The notes under the pieces were generated by a model that searched no databases, was not told where the DNA came from, and saw only the letters and a list, made by a program, of their open reading frames with translations. From Variovorax paradoxus (GTDB lineage: Bacteria > Pseudomonadota > Gammaproteobacteria > Burkholderiales > Burkholderiaceae_C), in assembly GCF_009498455.1 (NCBI RefSeq), contig NZ_CP045644.1, positions 558,001-622,000 of the forward strand: a stretch of DNA of 64,000 bases. The letters are read 5' to 3'. Positions 38,926-47,186 of the stretch are shown here, in pieces (the stretch's first letter is position 1; each line of letters opens with the position of its first letter). The translations under genes and the position numbers were made by a program.

Positions 38926-39681
38926 TCAGTGACCTCCGCCGGTGCCCGCGGCAACGAAGCCCGGGACACGCGCCTTCTTCTCGATGTGGGCCATGAGCCG
39001 GTTGATCACCAGCGCCGAGAAGATATAGAGCAGCACGACACCGATGTAGATTTCCATGTTGCGCCCGGTTTCCTCGCCAGCCTGCAGGTAGAACTGCGTG
39101 AGTTCCGCGATCGACACCGCGAAGGCCACCGACGAGTTCTTGAAGATGTTCATCGACTCGCTGGTCAGCGGCGGCAGGATGATGCGGTAGGCCATCGGCA
39201 GGATGACGTAGCGGTAGTACTGCAGCGTGGTGAAACCCACCGCCATGCCCGCATAGCGCTGGCCCTTGGGCAGCGCCTGGATGCCCGAGCGCAACTGCTC
39301 GGCAATGCGCGCCGATGTGAACAGGCCCAGCGCGACCACCACCAGCACGAAGGGCGGGAAATCGCGCATGACGGGGAACAGCGACGGCACCACGTGGTAC
39401 CAGAGGAAGATCTGCACCAGCAAGGGAATGTTGCGGAACAGCTCGACCCAGGCGTTGCCGAATCGCACCAGCCACGGGTTGTCGGGCAGCGTGCGCAGGA
39501 TGCCGATGGCCGATCCGACGACCAGGGCGATGATCAGTGCGCACAGCGACACCGACACCGTCCAGCCCCAGGCGGACATCATCCAGTTGAGATACGTAGA
39601 TGCACCGCCCGTACCGAAGCAGCCTGGAACGATGTCACCATCGATCGTGTCTTTACAAAAGACCTGCCAGTCCCATGCCAT
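38926..39681 (-). CDS. gltJ: Glutamate/aspartate ABC transporter permease
   Basis: A 251-residue permease opening MAWDWQVFCKDTIDGDIVPGCFG, which is long and typical of GltJ, followed by LNWMMSAWGWTVSVSLCALIIAL. The ATPase-docking loop is QLRSGIQALPKGQRYAGMAVGFTTLQYYRYVILPMA. It pairs with GltK. It is separated from gltI by 95 bp that hold a strong hairpin and T-run, so the permeases and ATPase are probably made at a lower level than the receptor. Confidence 0.93.
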   Translation of the reverse strand: MAWDWQVFCKDTIDGDIVPGCFGTGGASTYLNWMMSAWGWTVSVSLCALIIALVVGSAIGILRTLPDNPWLVRFGNAWVELFRNIPLLVQIFLWYHVVPSLFPVMRDFPPFVLVVVALGLFTSARIAEQLRSGIQALPKGQRYAGMAVGFTTLQYYRYVILPMAYRIILPPLTSESMNIFKNSSVAFAVSIAELTQFYLQAGEETGRNMEIYIGVVLLYIFSALVINRLMAHIEKKARVPGFVAAGTGGGH

Positions 39682-39717
39682 GGGGAACTCCTCGTCTTGT
39701 CGTTTCTTCTATCTATG

Positions 39718-39754
39718 AAAAAAACAAACGCCCACCTTGAGGGCGGGCGCTTGT
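39718..39754 (-). terminator. Hairpin with T-run between gltI and gltJ
   Basis: On the minus strand ACAAGCGCCC (39754-39745) pairs with GGGCGTTTGT (39733-39724), a 10-bp stem with one G-T pair, followed directly by seven T (39724-39718). This is a good intrinsic terminator or attenuator lying in the operon after the receptor gene. It would raise receptor expression over the membrane subunits. Confidence 0.75.
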
Positions 39755-39776
39755 TGATCGGATCACGCCAAATGGA

Positions 39777-40673
39777 TTACTTCTTGGCGTAGTCTTCCAT
39801 CGGCTTGTTGTTCGGGTTGGCCCAGGCTGCCTTGGTGGCGTCCGACAGCGGCAGGTTCAGCGCCGTGTTGGTCGGGGGAACGGGCTGCATGAACCACTTG
39901 TCGTACAGCTTGGTCAGCGAGCCGTCCTTGATCTGGCGGGCAATGGACTCGTTGACCGCCTTCAGGAAGGCCTCGTCGCCCTTGCGCACCATGCAGGCGA
40001 TCGGCTCGACCGACAGCTCGGGGCCGACGATGGTGTAGTCCTTCGGTGCCTTGGACTTGGCGATGTTGGCGGCCAGGATCGAGCCGTCCATCACGAAGGC
40101 GTCGGCACGGCCGGTTTCGAGCAGCAGGAAGCTGTCGGCGTGGTCCTTGCCCATGACTTCCTTGAAGTCGATGCTCTGGGCGCGTTCGTTCTTGCGCAGG
40201 GTCTGGACCGAGGTGGTGCCGGTGGTGGTGGCCACGGTCTTGCCGTTCAGGTCCTTCAGGTCCTTGATGCCCGAGCTGGCCTTGACGGCGATGCGCACCA
40301 CTTCCACGTAGGTGGTCGAGGCAAAGTCGACGTCCTTCTGGCGGGTGGCATTGTTGGTGGTGGAGCCGCACTCCAGGTCCACGGTGCCGTTCTGCACCAG
40401 CGGGATGCGGTTCTGGGACGTGACGGGCACGTAGTTGACGGTGAGCTTCTTGCCCGCGGTCTTGCCCAGGTCTTCGATGATGCGCTCGCCCATCTCGGTG
40501 TGGAAGCCCACGTATTTGCCATTGCCCAGGGTAAAGGACAGCGCGGACGAATCGCGCACACCGAGGGCGACGGCACCGCTGCCCTTGATCTTGGCCAGCG
40601 TGTCATTGGCCTGTGCAAAGGCGCCGCTGGTGGCGAGCGCTGCGACAGCCAATGCCAATACTTGTTTTTTCAT
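39777..40673 (-). CDS. gltI: Glutamate/aspartate ABC transporter substrate-binding protein
   Basis: A 298-residue periplasmic receptor of the polar amino acid family. ATG at 40673 with AGGAG upstream; signal MKKQVLALAVAALATSGAFA then QANDTLAKIKGSG. Motifs: ALGVRDSSALSF, ALGNGKYVGFHTEMGERI, and VDLECGSTTNNATRQKDVDFASTTYVEVVRI, in which the acidic amino-acid binding residues lie. The gene heads the glt operon. The LysR gene upstream reads in the same direction and ends 378 bp before. Confidence 0.94.
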   Translation of the reverse strand: MKKQVLALAVAALATSGAFAQANDTLAKIKGSGAVALGVRDSSALSFTLGNGKYVGFHTEMGERIIEDLGKTAGKKLTVNYVPVTSQNRIPLVQNGTVDLECGSTTNNATRQKDVDFASTTYVEVVRIAVKASSGIKDLKDLNGKTVATTTGTTSVQTLRKNERAQSIDFKEVMGKDHADSFLLLETGRADAFVMDGSILAANIAKSKAPKDYTIVGPELSVEPIACMVRKGDEAFLKAVNESIARQIKDGSLTKLYDKWFMQPVPPTNTALNLPLSDATKAAWANPNNKPMEDYAKK

Positions 40674-41051
40674 ACGGAAAGCTCCTGAGGGTGACTGAAA
40701 CAAATAGAACGAAATTCTAGACATTCGCATTTTGCGGGATACCCGGACCAACCCGGTGCATCCCACGGGCATCGTCGCCCGCCTCGCACCGGCCGCGCCC
40801 ATCAAGGCGCCAGCCTGGTGCAATCCAGACATTTCGCATTGTCCGACTTTCACTAAGCAGCCTTTGTGCCCGGCATTCGGGCGGCTGTGCGTGGCGCAAG
40901 CAGTACCGGCGATCCCGGCGTGCAACAGCCGAAAAAAACTGCCGCGACTGTAGTGGCGCCGGGGTCCGGCCGCCAATGCTGATTGCGGGGCCCGGTATGC
41001 GCGGTGCTTATAGATTGTGCAGTGCACAAATCCGGCCGCCGCTCCCGCGGG
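40674..41051 (-). promoter_or_regulatory. gltI upstream region with repeats and a 15-bp palindrome
   Basis: This 378-bp gap holds no gene. On the minus strand TAGAAT lies about 40 bp before gltI as a possible -10. GACATT(T)CGCATT occurs twice, at 40720 and 40828. A perfect 15-bp palindrome TTGTGCAGTGCACAA lies at 41015-41029, just after the LysR stop. Functions are unproven; these are candidate regulator sites. Confidence 0.35.
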
Positions 41052-42041
41052 TCAGTGCGGCGGCTGGGTTCCGACCAGGTACGACCACAAGGCGTCGGCC
41101 GTGCGCTTGGGCTGCATGCTTTCCGAGAGCCCGGCCCGCGCGGCCGAACGGCTGGCGCCGGCCTTCACCGGGACCGGCGCGCTGGGCCGCTCGCGGTAGG
41201 CGCGGATTTCCATCTTGGCCTCGAGGCTGTCGATCTCGGGCGGCAGCGCACTCACGAGCTTGCGTGCCTTGATCTCCTTGCGCACCGCACTCTGCGGCAG
41301 GAAGGCGATGCCGTGGCCTTCGAGCGCCATCACCTTCAGGCCTTCGGCCATGTCGGTCTCGTAGACGCGATCGAGGTGGATGGCAGTGCCCGACTCTTTC
41401 AGCAACTGGTCGACCACGCGCCCGAGGTACGCGCCCGGCGCATAGCCCAGGTAGGGCAGCGGCTGGCCCGGGCGGCCCGGCAGCCGGTAGCGCGGCGCGC
41501 CCTCGGCATCGGCCTTGACCCAGGGGGCGACGGTTTCCTCGCCCAGGCTGACCATCTCGTACTTGTTGGCATCGAGCTGCAGCGGCTGCGAGGGATGGTG
41601 GTAGGCAATGAGCAGGTCGCAGCTGCCTTCGACCAGCCGCAGCACCGCGTCATGCACGTTGAGCGCGATGAGCCGGCTCTTGATCGGCCCGAAGTGCTCG
41701 CGCAGGCTGGTGACCCACGACGGGAAGAAGGTGAAGGCCAGCGTGTGCGGCACGGCGATCTCGATCACGTCCTGCCCGGCGGCCGAGTGCCCGCGCAGCA
41801 TGGCGCGCGTGCTCTGCAGCGACTGCAGCATCTCGATGGCCTGGCTGTAGAGCGTCTGGCCTGCGGGTGTAAGGCGCGTGGGGTACGAGCTGCGGTCGAC
41901 CAGGTCGGTGCCGGCCCATCCCTCGAGCGCCTGGATGCGCCGCGAGAACGCCGGCTGCGTCACGTGCCTCAACTGGGCCGAGCGGCTGAAGCTGCGGGTT
42001 TCCGCCAAGCTGATGAAGTCTTCAAGCCACTTTGTTTCCAT
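41052..42041 (-). CDS. LysR-family transcriptional regulator
   Basis: A 329-residue LysR regulator. The HTH is TRSFSRSAQLRHVTQPAFSRRIQALE (residues 15-40); the opening METKWLEDFISLAETRSFSRSA resembles the HypT/YjiE clade known in E. coli to sense hypochlorite through methionines, but that similarity is only visible in the HTH part. It lies upstream of the glt operon in the same direction and divergent from the amidase gene with 61 bp between. Either neighbour could be its target. Confidence 0.9.
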   Translation of the reverse strand: METKWLEDFISLAETRSFSRSAQLRHVTQPAFSRRIQALEGWAGTDLVDRSSYPTRLTPAGQTLYSQAIEMLQSLQSTRAMLRGHSAAGQDVIEIAVPHTLAFTFFPSWVTSLREHFGPIKSRLIALNVHDAVLRLVEGSCDLLIAYHHPSQPLQLDANKYEMVSLGEETVAPWVKADAEGAPRYRLPGRPGQPLPYLGYAPGAYLGRVVDQLLKESGTAIHLDRVYETDMAEGLKVMALEGHGIAFLPQSAVRKEIKARKLVSALPPEIDSLEAKMEIRAYRERPSAPVPVKAGASRSAARAGLSESMQPKRTADALWSYLVGTQPPH

Positions 42042-42102
42042 ACGCGGCGATTATGCGAGCGCCGCGCCATACTGGGCGCCCCCTCCTTTTCCCGCATGCG
42101 CC

Positions 42103-43545
42103 ATGTCTTTCGACGACCTGCCTGACCTCAGCGCCACCGAACTTTCGCGCCGCATCGCGGCCCGCGACCTGTCCTGCCGCGAGGTGATGCAGGCGTCGCT
42201 CGCCCGCATCGACGCGCTCAATCCGCAATTCAACGCCATCGTCTCGCTGCGCGACCCGGGCCAGCTGCTGGCCGAGGCCGACGAGCGCGACGCCGAACTG
42301 GCGCGCGGCGAACGGCGCGGCTGGATGCACGGCTTTCCGCTGGCCGTGAAAGACCTGAGCCATGCCGCCGGCCTGCCGACCTCGATGGGCTCGCCGCTGT
42401 CGCCGCGCTCGCCTGCGCGCACCGACAGCCTGCACGTCGCACGCATGCGCGCGGCCGGCGCCGTTGTCATCGGCAAGACCAACACGCCCGAGTTCGGGCT
42501 CGGCTCGCACACCTACAACACGGTGTTCGGCATCACGCGCAACGCCTACGCGCCCGACCGCAGCGCGGGCGGCAGCAGCGGCGGCGCGGCCGTCGCGCTG
42601 GCCTTGGGCATGCTGCCCGTGGCCGACGGCAGCGACATGATGGGATCGCTGCGCAACCCCGCCGCCTTCAACAACGTGATCGGCATGCGGCCCTCGCGCG
42701 GGCGCGTGCCCGGCGACCCGGAGCAGGAGCTGTTCTTTCAGCAGCTGGGCTGCGAAGGCCCGATGGCGCGCACGGTGGAAGACGCCGCGCGGCTGCTCGC
42801 GGTGCAGGCGGGCTTCGACACGCGCGTGCCGCTGTCGTCGCCACACGCCATGCCCTCGCCCGACGACATCGCGCTCGACGGCGACGGCAAGGGCCTGCGC
42901 ATCGGCTGGCTGGGCAGCGTATGGCCCGAGTTGCCGCTGGCACCGGGCGTGCGCGAACTCGGCGAGCAGGCGCTCGACACCTTCCGCGCCATCGGCTGCG
43001 AGGTCGAACCCTGCACGCTCGACGTGCCGCGCGAGCACAACTGGAGCGCCTGGCTGCGATTGAGGCAACTGCTGGTGGGCGGCAAGCTCGGCGCCTACGT
43101 GAGCGACCCGAAGCTCTTCGCCCAGCTCAAGCCCGAGGCGCAATGGGAGATCGAGCAGAGCCGCCACCTGGACGCCGCCTCGCTGTACCAGGCCTCGCTC
43201 TATCGCTCGAATGTGTACCGCGCGTTCCTGAAGCTCTTCGAGCGCTTCGATTTCGTGCTCGCACCGACCGCGCAGGTGTTCCCGTTCGATGCCGCGCTGC
43301 ACTGGCCGGCCGAGGTGAACGGCGTGAAGAGCGACACCTACCACCGCTGGATGGAAATCGTCACGCCCTTCACGCTGGCGGGCCTGCCGACGCTCAATGT
43401 GCGCGCGGGCTTCGGCGACGGCGGGCTGCCGATGGGGCTGCAGCTGGCGGGGCCGATCCATGCGGACCTCGAGGTGCTGCGGCTGGGGCATGCGTACGAC
43501 CAGGCCTGCGGCTGGGGCGCGCGGCGCCCTCCGGTTTTGGTTTGA
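42103..43545 (+). CDS. Amidase signature family hydrolase (second)
   Basis: A 480-residue full-length amidase. The triad is Lys83 in FPLAVKDLSHAAG, cis-Ser158 in RSAGGSSGGAA and Ser182 in DMMGSLRNPAAF. The nucleophile motif reads GSLRNP where GSIRxPA is usual. It is divergent from a LysR gene, a common regulator/amidase arrangement. The last nine codons (GARRPPVLV) lie inside the first unit of a tandem repeat, so the C-terminus may have been remodelled by that repeat. Substrate unknown. Confidence 0.9.
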   Translation: MSFDDLPDLSATELSRRIAARDLSCREVMQASLARIDALNPQFNAIVSLRDPGQLLAEADERDAELARGERRGWMHGFPLAVKDLSHAAGLPTSMGSPLSPRSPARTDSLHVARMRAAGAVVIGKTNTPEFGLGSHTYNTVFGITRNAYAPDRSAGGSSGGAAVALALGMLPVADGSDMMGSLRNPAAFNNVIGMRPSRGRVPGDPEQELFFQQLGCEGPMARTVEDAARLLAVQAGFDTRVPLSSPHAMPSPDDIALDGDGKGLRIGWLGSVWPELPLAPGVRELGEQALDTFRAIGCEVEPCTLDVPREHNWSAWLRLRQLLVGGKLGAYVSDPKLFAQLKPEAQWEIEQSRHLDAASLYQASLYRSNVYRAFLKLFERFDFVLAPTAQVFPFDAALHWPAEVNGVKSDTYHRWMEIVTPFTLAGLPTLNVRAGFGDGGLPMGLQLAGPIHADLEVLRLGHAYDQACGWGARRPPVLV

Positions 43546-43824
43546 CTCCCTCCCCTTCCGGAGGAGGGCGGGGGTGGGGGCAAGCGGCCGTCAATCGAGC
43601 GCTGCCTGCATTGCAAGCGCCGTCTGCCCCCATCCCAACCTTCCCCAGAGGGGAAGGAGCAAGACCCACGCGTGCGGATGCGGCGCGCGGCGCCCTCCGG
43701 TTTTGGCTTGACTCCTTCCGGGGAGGGCGGGGGTGGGGGCAAGCGGCCGTCAATCGAGCGCTGCCTGCATTGCAAGCGCCGTCTGCCCCCATCCCAACCT
43801 TCCCCCAGAGGGGGAAGGAGCAAG
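43516..43824. repeat. Tandem duplication of amidase tail plus palindromic repeat (family A)
   Basis: Two units, 43516-43663 and 43682-43824, offset by 159-166 bp. Each starts with GGCGCGCGGCGCCCTCCGG (the end of the amidase gene in unit 1), followed by an inverted pair of family A arms (CTCC...GGGTGGGGGCAAGCGG and CTGCCCCCATCCCAACC...GGAAGGAGC) around an approximately 35-bp middle. The arms match the repeats bracketing the DUF559 gene at 53.0-53.4 kb. The whole sits between convergent genes, in the 283-bp gap after the amidase. Confidence 0.85.
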
Positions 43825-43828
43825 GCCC

Positions 43829-44767
43829 TCAGATCGGCGTGAGCACGCCCCGCCCTGCGAAGTGCCCTTCGGCGTTCGCGAGGAAATGGTTCACCGACTT
43901 CTGCGTGGCCTCGGGCGACCAGCCCGCCATGTGCGGCGTGAGCAGTACGTTGTCCAGGCCGACGAGCGGCTCGGGGCGCTTGGGTTCGCTCTCGTACACA
44001 TCGAGCCCCGCGCCCGCGATGCGGTGTTCGCGCAGCGCCTTCGCCAGCGCCTCGGTGTCGACCACGCTGCCGCGGCCGATGCTCACGAGGTAGCCCTGCG
44101 GCCCGAGTGCATCGAGCACTTCGGCGTTGACCAGGTGCTTGGTCGCCGGCCCGCCCGGCGCGGCCAGTATCAGGAAGTCGGCCCAGGTAGCAAGCGACTT
44201 CAGATCGTCGAAGTAGCGCTGCGTGGCGCCTTCGCGCGGCTTGCGGTTGTGATAGCCGACTTCCATGTCGAAGGCGGCGGCGCGCTTGGCGATCTTCTGG
44301 CCGATGGTGCCCAGCCCCAGGATGCCGAGCTTCTTGCCCGACACGTTCGGCGGCTGCGGAATGGCTTCGCGCCACACGCCTTCGCGGCACAGGCGGTCGA
44401 GCTTGCGAAACTCGCGCACGATGCTGATGAGCAGGCCGAAGGCGTGGTCGGCCACGCAGTCGTCGTTCGTGCCTGCGCCGTTGGCGGTGACGATGCCGCG
44501 TGCGCGCGTCACGTCGAGCGGCACGCCCTCGTAGCCCGCGCCGAGGCAGCAGATCAACTCCACCGCCGGCATGGCCGCGATGTCGGCGGGCGTGAGGCCG
44601 ATGACGCCGATGGTCAGCACCGCGCGAAATTTGGCGCCGTGCTCGGCGATGGCAGCGGCGCGCTCGGCGTCGCCGAAGGCGTAGGTCATGTCGTAGACCT
44701 CGGCAATCTGGGCCTGGTGGGCGCTCGAGAGGCTGCAGAGCACCAGCAGGGGAATCTTGGTCGACAC
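43829..44767 (-). CDS. D-2-hydroxyacid dehydrogenase (glyoxylate/hydroxypyruvate reductase-like)
   Basis: A 312-residue NAD(P)-dependent oxidoreductase. The nucleotide-binding motif is LGILGLGTIGQKIAKRA; catalytic residues appear as the Arg in SIGRGSVVD, Glu in VYESEPKRPEPL and His in LLTPHMAGW. A HNRK stretch after the Rossmann beta-strand (GYHNRKP) favours NADP. It reduces a 2-keto acid to a D-hydroxyacid or the reverse. It starts 46 bp before (in transcription, after) the ABC exporter gene, possibly in one unit with it. Confidence 0.9.
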   Translation of the reverse strand: MSTKIPLLVLCSLSSAHQAQIAEVYDMTYAFGDAERAAAIAEHGAKFRAVLTIGVIGLTPADIAAMPAVELICCLGAGYEGVPLDVTRARGIVTANGAGTNDDCVADHAFGLLISIVREFRKLDRLCREGVWREAIPQPPNVSGKKLGILGLGTIGQKIAKRAAAFDMEVGYHNRKPREGATQRYFDDLKSLATWADFLILAAPGGPATKHLVNAEVLDALGPQGYLVSIGRGSVVDTEALAKALREHRIAGAGLDVYESEPKRPEPLVGLDNVLLTPHMAGWSPEATQKSVNHFLANAEGHFAGRGVLTPI

Positions 44768-44812
44768 GTCTGAACTCCTGGGTCGGTGAAAAAGAAGGGA
44801 TGAATGATCGGG

Positions 44813-46690
44813 CTAGAGCAAGGGGACCGCTTCGCTCTTCTGCAAAGCCCACATCTGGGCGTAGCGGCCCTGCTGGGCCAACAGCTCTGAGTGCGTGCCA
44901 CGCTCGACGATCACGCCCGATTCGAGCACCAGGATCTCGTGCGCCTCGACCACGGTCGAGAGGCGGTGCGCGATGACCAGCGTGGTCTTGCCCTGCGCGG
45001 CGCTGCGCAGCTCCGACTGGATGGCGCGCTCGTTGGCCGAATCGAGCGCCGACGTGGCCTCGTCGAAGATCACGATCGGCGGGTTCTTCAGCAGTGTGCG
45101 CGCGATGGCCACGCGCTGCTTTTCGCCGCCCGAGAGCTTCAGGCCGCGCTCGCCCACCGTCGTCTCGTAGCCCTTGGGCGTGGCCGAGATGAAGTCGTGG
45201 ATGCGCGCAGCGCGTGCGGCGCCTTCGACCTCTTCGCGCGTGGCGCCGGGGCGGCCGTAGGCGATGTTGTATTCGACCGTGTCGTTGAACAGCACCGTGT
45301 CCTGCGGCACGATGCCGATGGCGCGGCGCACGCTGGACTGCTGCACGGCGCGGATGTCTTCGCCGCCGATGGTGATGCGGCCCTGCTGCACGTCGTAGAA
45401 GCGGTACAGCAGGCGCGCGAGCGTCGACTTGCCCGAGCCCGACGGGCCGACCACGGCCACCGTCTTGCCGGCGGGGATCTCGAAGCTCACGTGCTTGAGG
45501 ATCGGGCGATCGGGTTCGTAGGCGAAGCTCACGTCTTCGAAGCGGATGGTGGAGTTGATGCCGCCGCCCTCACCCCTTCCCTCTCCCGGAGGGAGAGGGA
45601 GCAAAGACAAGGGCTTCGCACCGGGCGCGTCGCGCACTTCGCGCTCCTTCTCCATCAGCACGAACATCTTGTCCAGGTCGGTCAGGCTCTGCTTGATCTC
45701 GCGGTAGATCACGCCCAGGAAGTTGAGCGGAATGTAGAGCTGGATCATGAAGGCGTTGACCATCACCAGGTCGCCCAGCGTCATGCGCCCTTCGACCACG
45801 CCCGAGGTCGCGCGCCACAGCATCAGCACGAGGCTCACGGCAATCAGCAGCTGCTGGCCGGTGTTCAGCATGCTCAGCGTGCGCTGGCTCTTGATGGCGG
45901 CCTTGCGGTAGCGGTCGAGGCTGGCGTCGTAGCGCTTCGCCTCGAAGTCTTCGTTGTTGAAGTACTTGACGGTTTCGTAGTTCAGCAGCGAATCGACCGC
46001 GCGGCTCTGGGCCATCGAGTCGAGTTCGTTCATGGTCTTGCGGAACTGCGTGCGCCACTCGGTCACCGTCACGGTGAAGGTGATGTACAGCACCAGCGCC
46101 GCGCCCGTGATCCACACGAACAGCGAATCGAACTTCACGCCCAATATGGTGAGCACCAGCGCCAGCTCGATGATGGTCGGCACGATGCTGTAGAGCGACA
46201 TCGAAATGAGCGAATGCACGCCGCGCGTGCCGCGCTCGATGTCGCGCGTCATGCCGCCGGTCTGGCGCTCCAGGTGGAAGCGCAGGCTCAGCGAGTGCAG
46301 GTGGCCGAACACCTCCAGCGCGATCTGCCGCGCCGTGCCTTCGGTGGCCTTGGCGAAGATCAGCTCGCGCAGTTCGCCGAAGAGCGCCGTCGAAAAGCGC
46401 AAGAGTCCGTAGGCCAGCAGCAGCCCGATCGGCACGATGAGCAGCGCCTGCGCCATGTCGGGCTTGGGCGTCATCGTGTCGATGAGGTTCTTCAGCAGCA
46501 CCGGCACGCCCACGTTGGCCACCTTGGCGCCCACCATGAAGGCCAGCGCGGCCATCACGCGCCATTTGTACTGCCAGAGATAGGGAAAGAGGCGACGCAG
46601 GGTCGCCCAGTCGGAACGGTCGGCGCGGTCCGGCGGATGGCCGCCGGGCGCATGGGGAGAGGGGGAAAGGGCTTCGCCGCTTCGGCGCAT
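44813..46690 (-). CDS. ABC transporter, membrane and ATPase fused (Atm1/MsbA-like half transporter)
   Basis: A 625-residue exporter. Six helices (residues about 45-330) include LERQTGGMTRDIERGTRGVHSL, a motif of the Atm1/HMT1 group that exports glutathione-linked compounds. The ATPase has [17 protein letters not shown] and IVIFDEATSALD. An insertion of about 17 residues (LSLLPLPPGEGRGEGGG) lies in the linker ahead of the ATPase domain and is coded by a 23-bp palindrome at 45578-45600 of repeat family A; the rest of the protein reads normally, so the repeat seems tolerated. The start ATG at 46690 is preferred over a far longer frame. Confidence 0.92.
   Translation of the reverse strand: MRRSGEALSPSPHAPGGHPPDRADRSDWATLRRLFPYLWQYKWRVMAALAFMVGAKVANVGVPVLLKNLIDTMTPKPDMAQALLIVPIGLLLAYGLLRFSTALFGELRELIFAKATEGTARQIALEVFGHLHSLSLRFHLERQTGGMTRDIERGTRGVHSLISMSLYSIVPTIIELALVLTILGVKFDSLFVWITGAALVLYITFTVTVTEWRTQFRKTMNELDSMAQSRAVDSLLNYETVKYFNNEDFEAKRYDASLDRYRKAAIKSQRTLSMLNTGQQLLIAVSLVLMLWRATSGVVEGRMTLGDLVMVNAFMIQLYIPLNFLGVIYREIKQSLTDLDKMFVLMEKEREVRDAPGAKPLSLLPLPPGEGRGEGGGINSTIRFEDVSFAYEPDRPILKHVSFEIPAGKTVAVVGPSGSGKSTLARLLYRFYDVQQGRITIGGEDIRAVQQSSVRRAIGIVPQDTVLFNDTVEYNIAYGRPGATREEVEGAARAARIHDFISATPKGYETTVGERGLKLSGGEKQRVAIARTLLKNPPIVIFDEATSALDSANERAIQSELRSAAQGKTTLVIAHRLSTVVEAHEILVLESGVIVERGTHSELLAQQGRYAQMWALQKSEAVPLL
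45578..45600. repeat. Palindromic repeat inserted in frame in the ABC exporter gene
   Basis: Ten-base perfect inverted arms TCCCTCTCCC/GGGAGAGGGA around GGA. It encodes the LPLPPGEGRGEGG segment in the linker between transporter domains. It resembles family A repeats at 43.5 and 53.0 kb in base pattern. Confidence 0.75.
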
Positions 46691-46732
46691 GGGGGACAAT
46701 CGTGGCTGTTGTTGTTGCCTCAGATTGTGCCC

Positions 46733-47176
46733 ATGTCCTCTTCTTCCAGTGCCTCTTCCGCCGCAGCGACGGCCGCCGCCACCCTCAAGAGCCTGCCCAC
46801 CGACATGGAGCTGGTGCTCAAGGTCATTCCGATGCCGGCCGACTGCAACGCCAACGGCGACATCTTCGGCGGCTGGGTCATGGCGCAGTGCGACCTGGCC
46901 GGCTCGGTGATTCCGGCGCGCTACGCCAAGGGGCGCCAGGCCACCGTGGCGGTCAACGAATTCATCTTCAAGCAGCCGGTGCGGCTGGGCGACATCCTCT
47001 CGTTCTATTCGAAGCTGGTGCGCGTGGGTCGCACCTCGATCACGGTGACGGTCGAGGTGTTTGCCGAGCGCTTCCGCGCGCAGGGCGAGTACATCAAGGT
47101 GACGCAGGCCACCTTCACCTACGTCGCGATCGACGACAACGGCCGCCCCCGGCCGATCGAACAGCCGGCGGCCTGA
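46733..47176 (+). CDS. Acyl-CoA thioesterase (YciA-like hotdog)
   Basis: A 147-residue hotdog-fold protein. The catalytic NANGDIFGGWVMAQCD segment (about residues 38-53) with its aspartate is the YciA/acyl-CoA hydrolase motif, and HVIP-type contacts follow (SVIPARYAKGRQATVAVNEFIFK). It hydrolyses acyl-CoA to free acid and CoA in the cytoplasm. A serine/alanine-rich N-terminal 18 residues seem unstructured. It is divergent from the ABC exporter (42 bp apart) and converges with the receptor gene 10 bp away. Confidence 0.9.
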   Translation: MSSSSSASSAAATAAATLKSLPTDMELVLKVIPMPADCNANGDIFGGWVMAQCDLAGSVIPARYAKGRQATVAVNEFIFKQPVRLGDILSFYSKLVRVGRTSITVTVEVFAERFRAQGEYIKVTQATFTYVAIDDNGRPRPIEQPAA

Positions 47177-47186
47177 GCGGCCTCCG

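Noticed and set aside
41015..41029. 15-bp palindrome as terminator of the LysR gene
   Set aside because: The stem is not followed by a T-run on either strand; it is kept only as a candidate protein site.
43516..43824. Possible CRISPR array
   Set aside because: Only two long units with duplicated middles, not short repeats with unique spacers, and no cas genes in the window.
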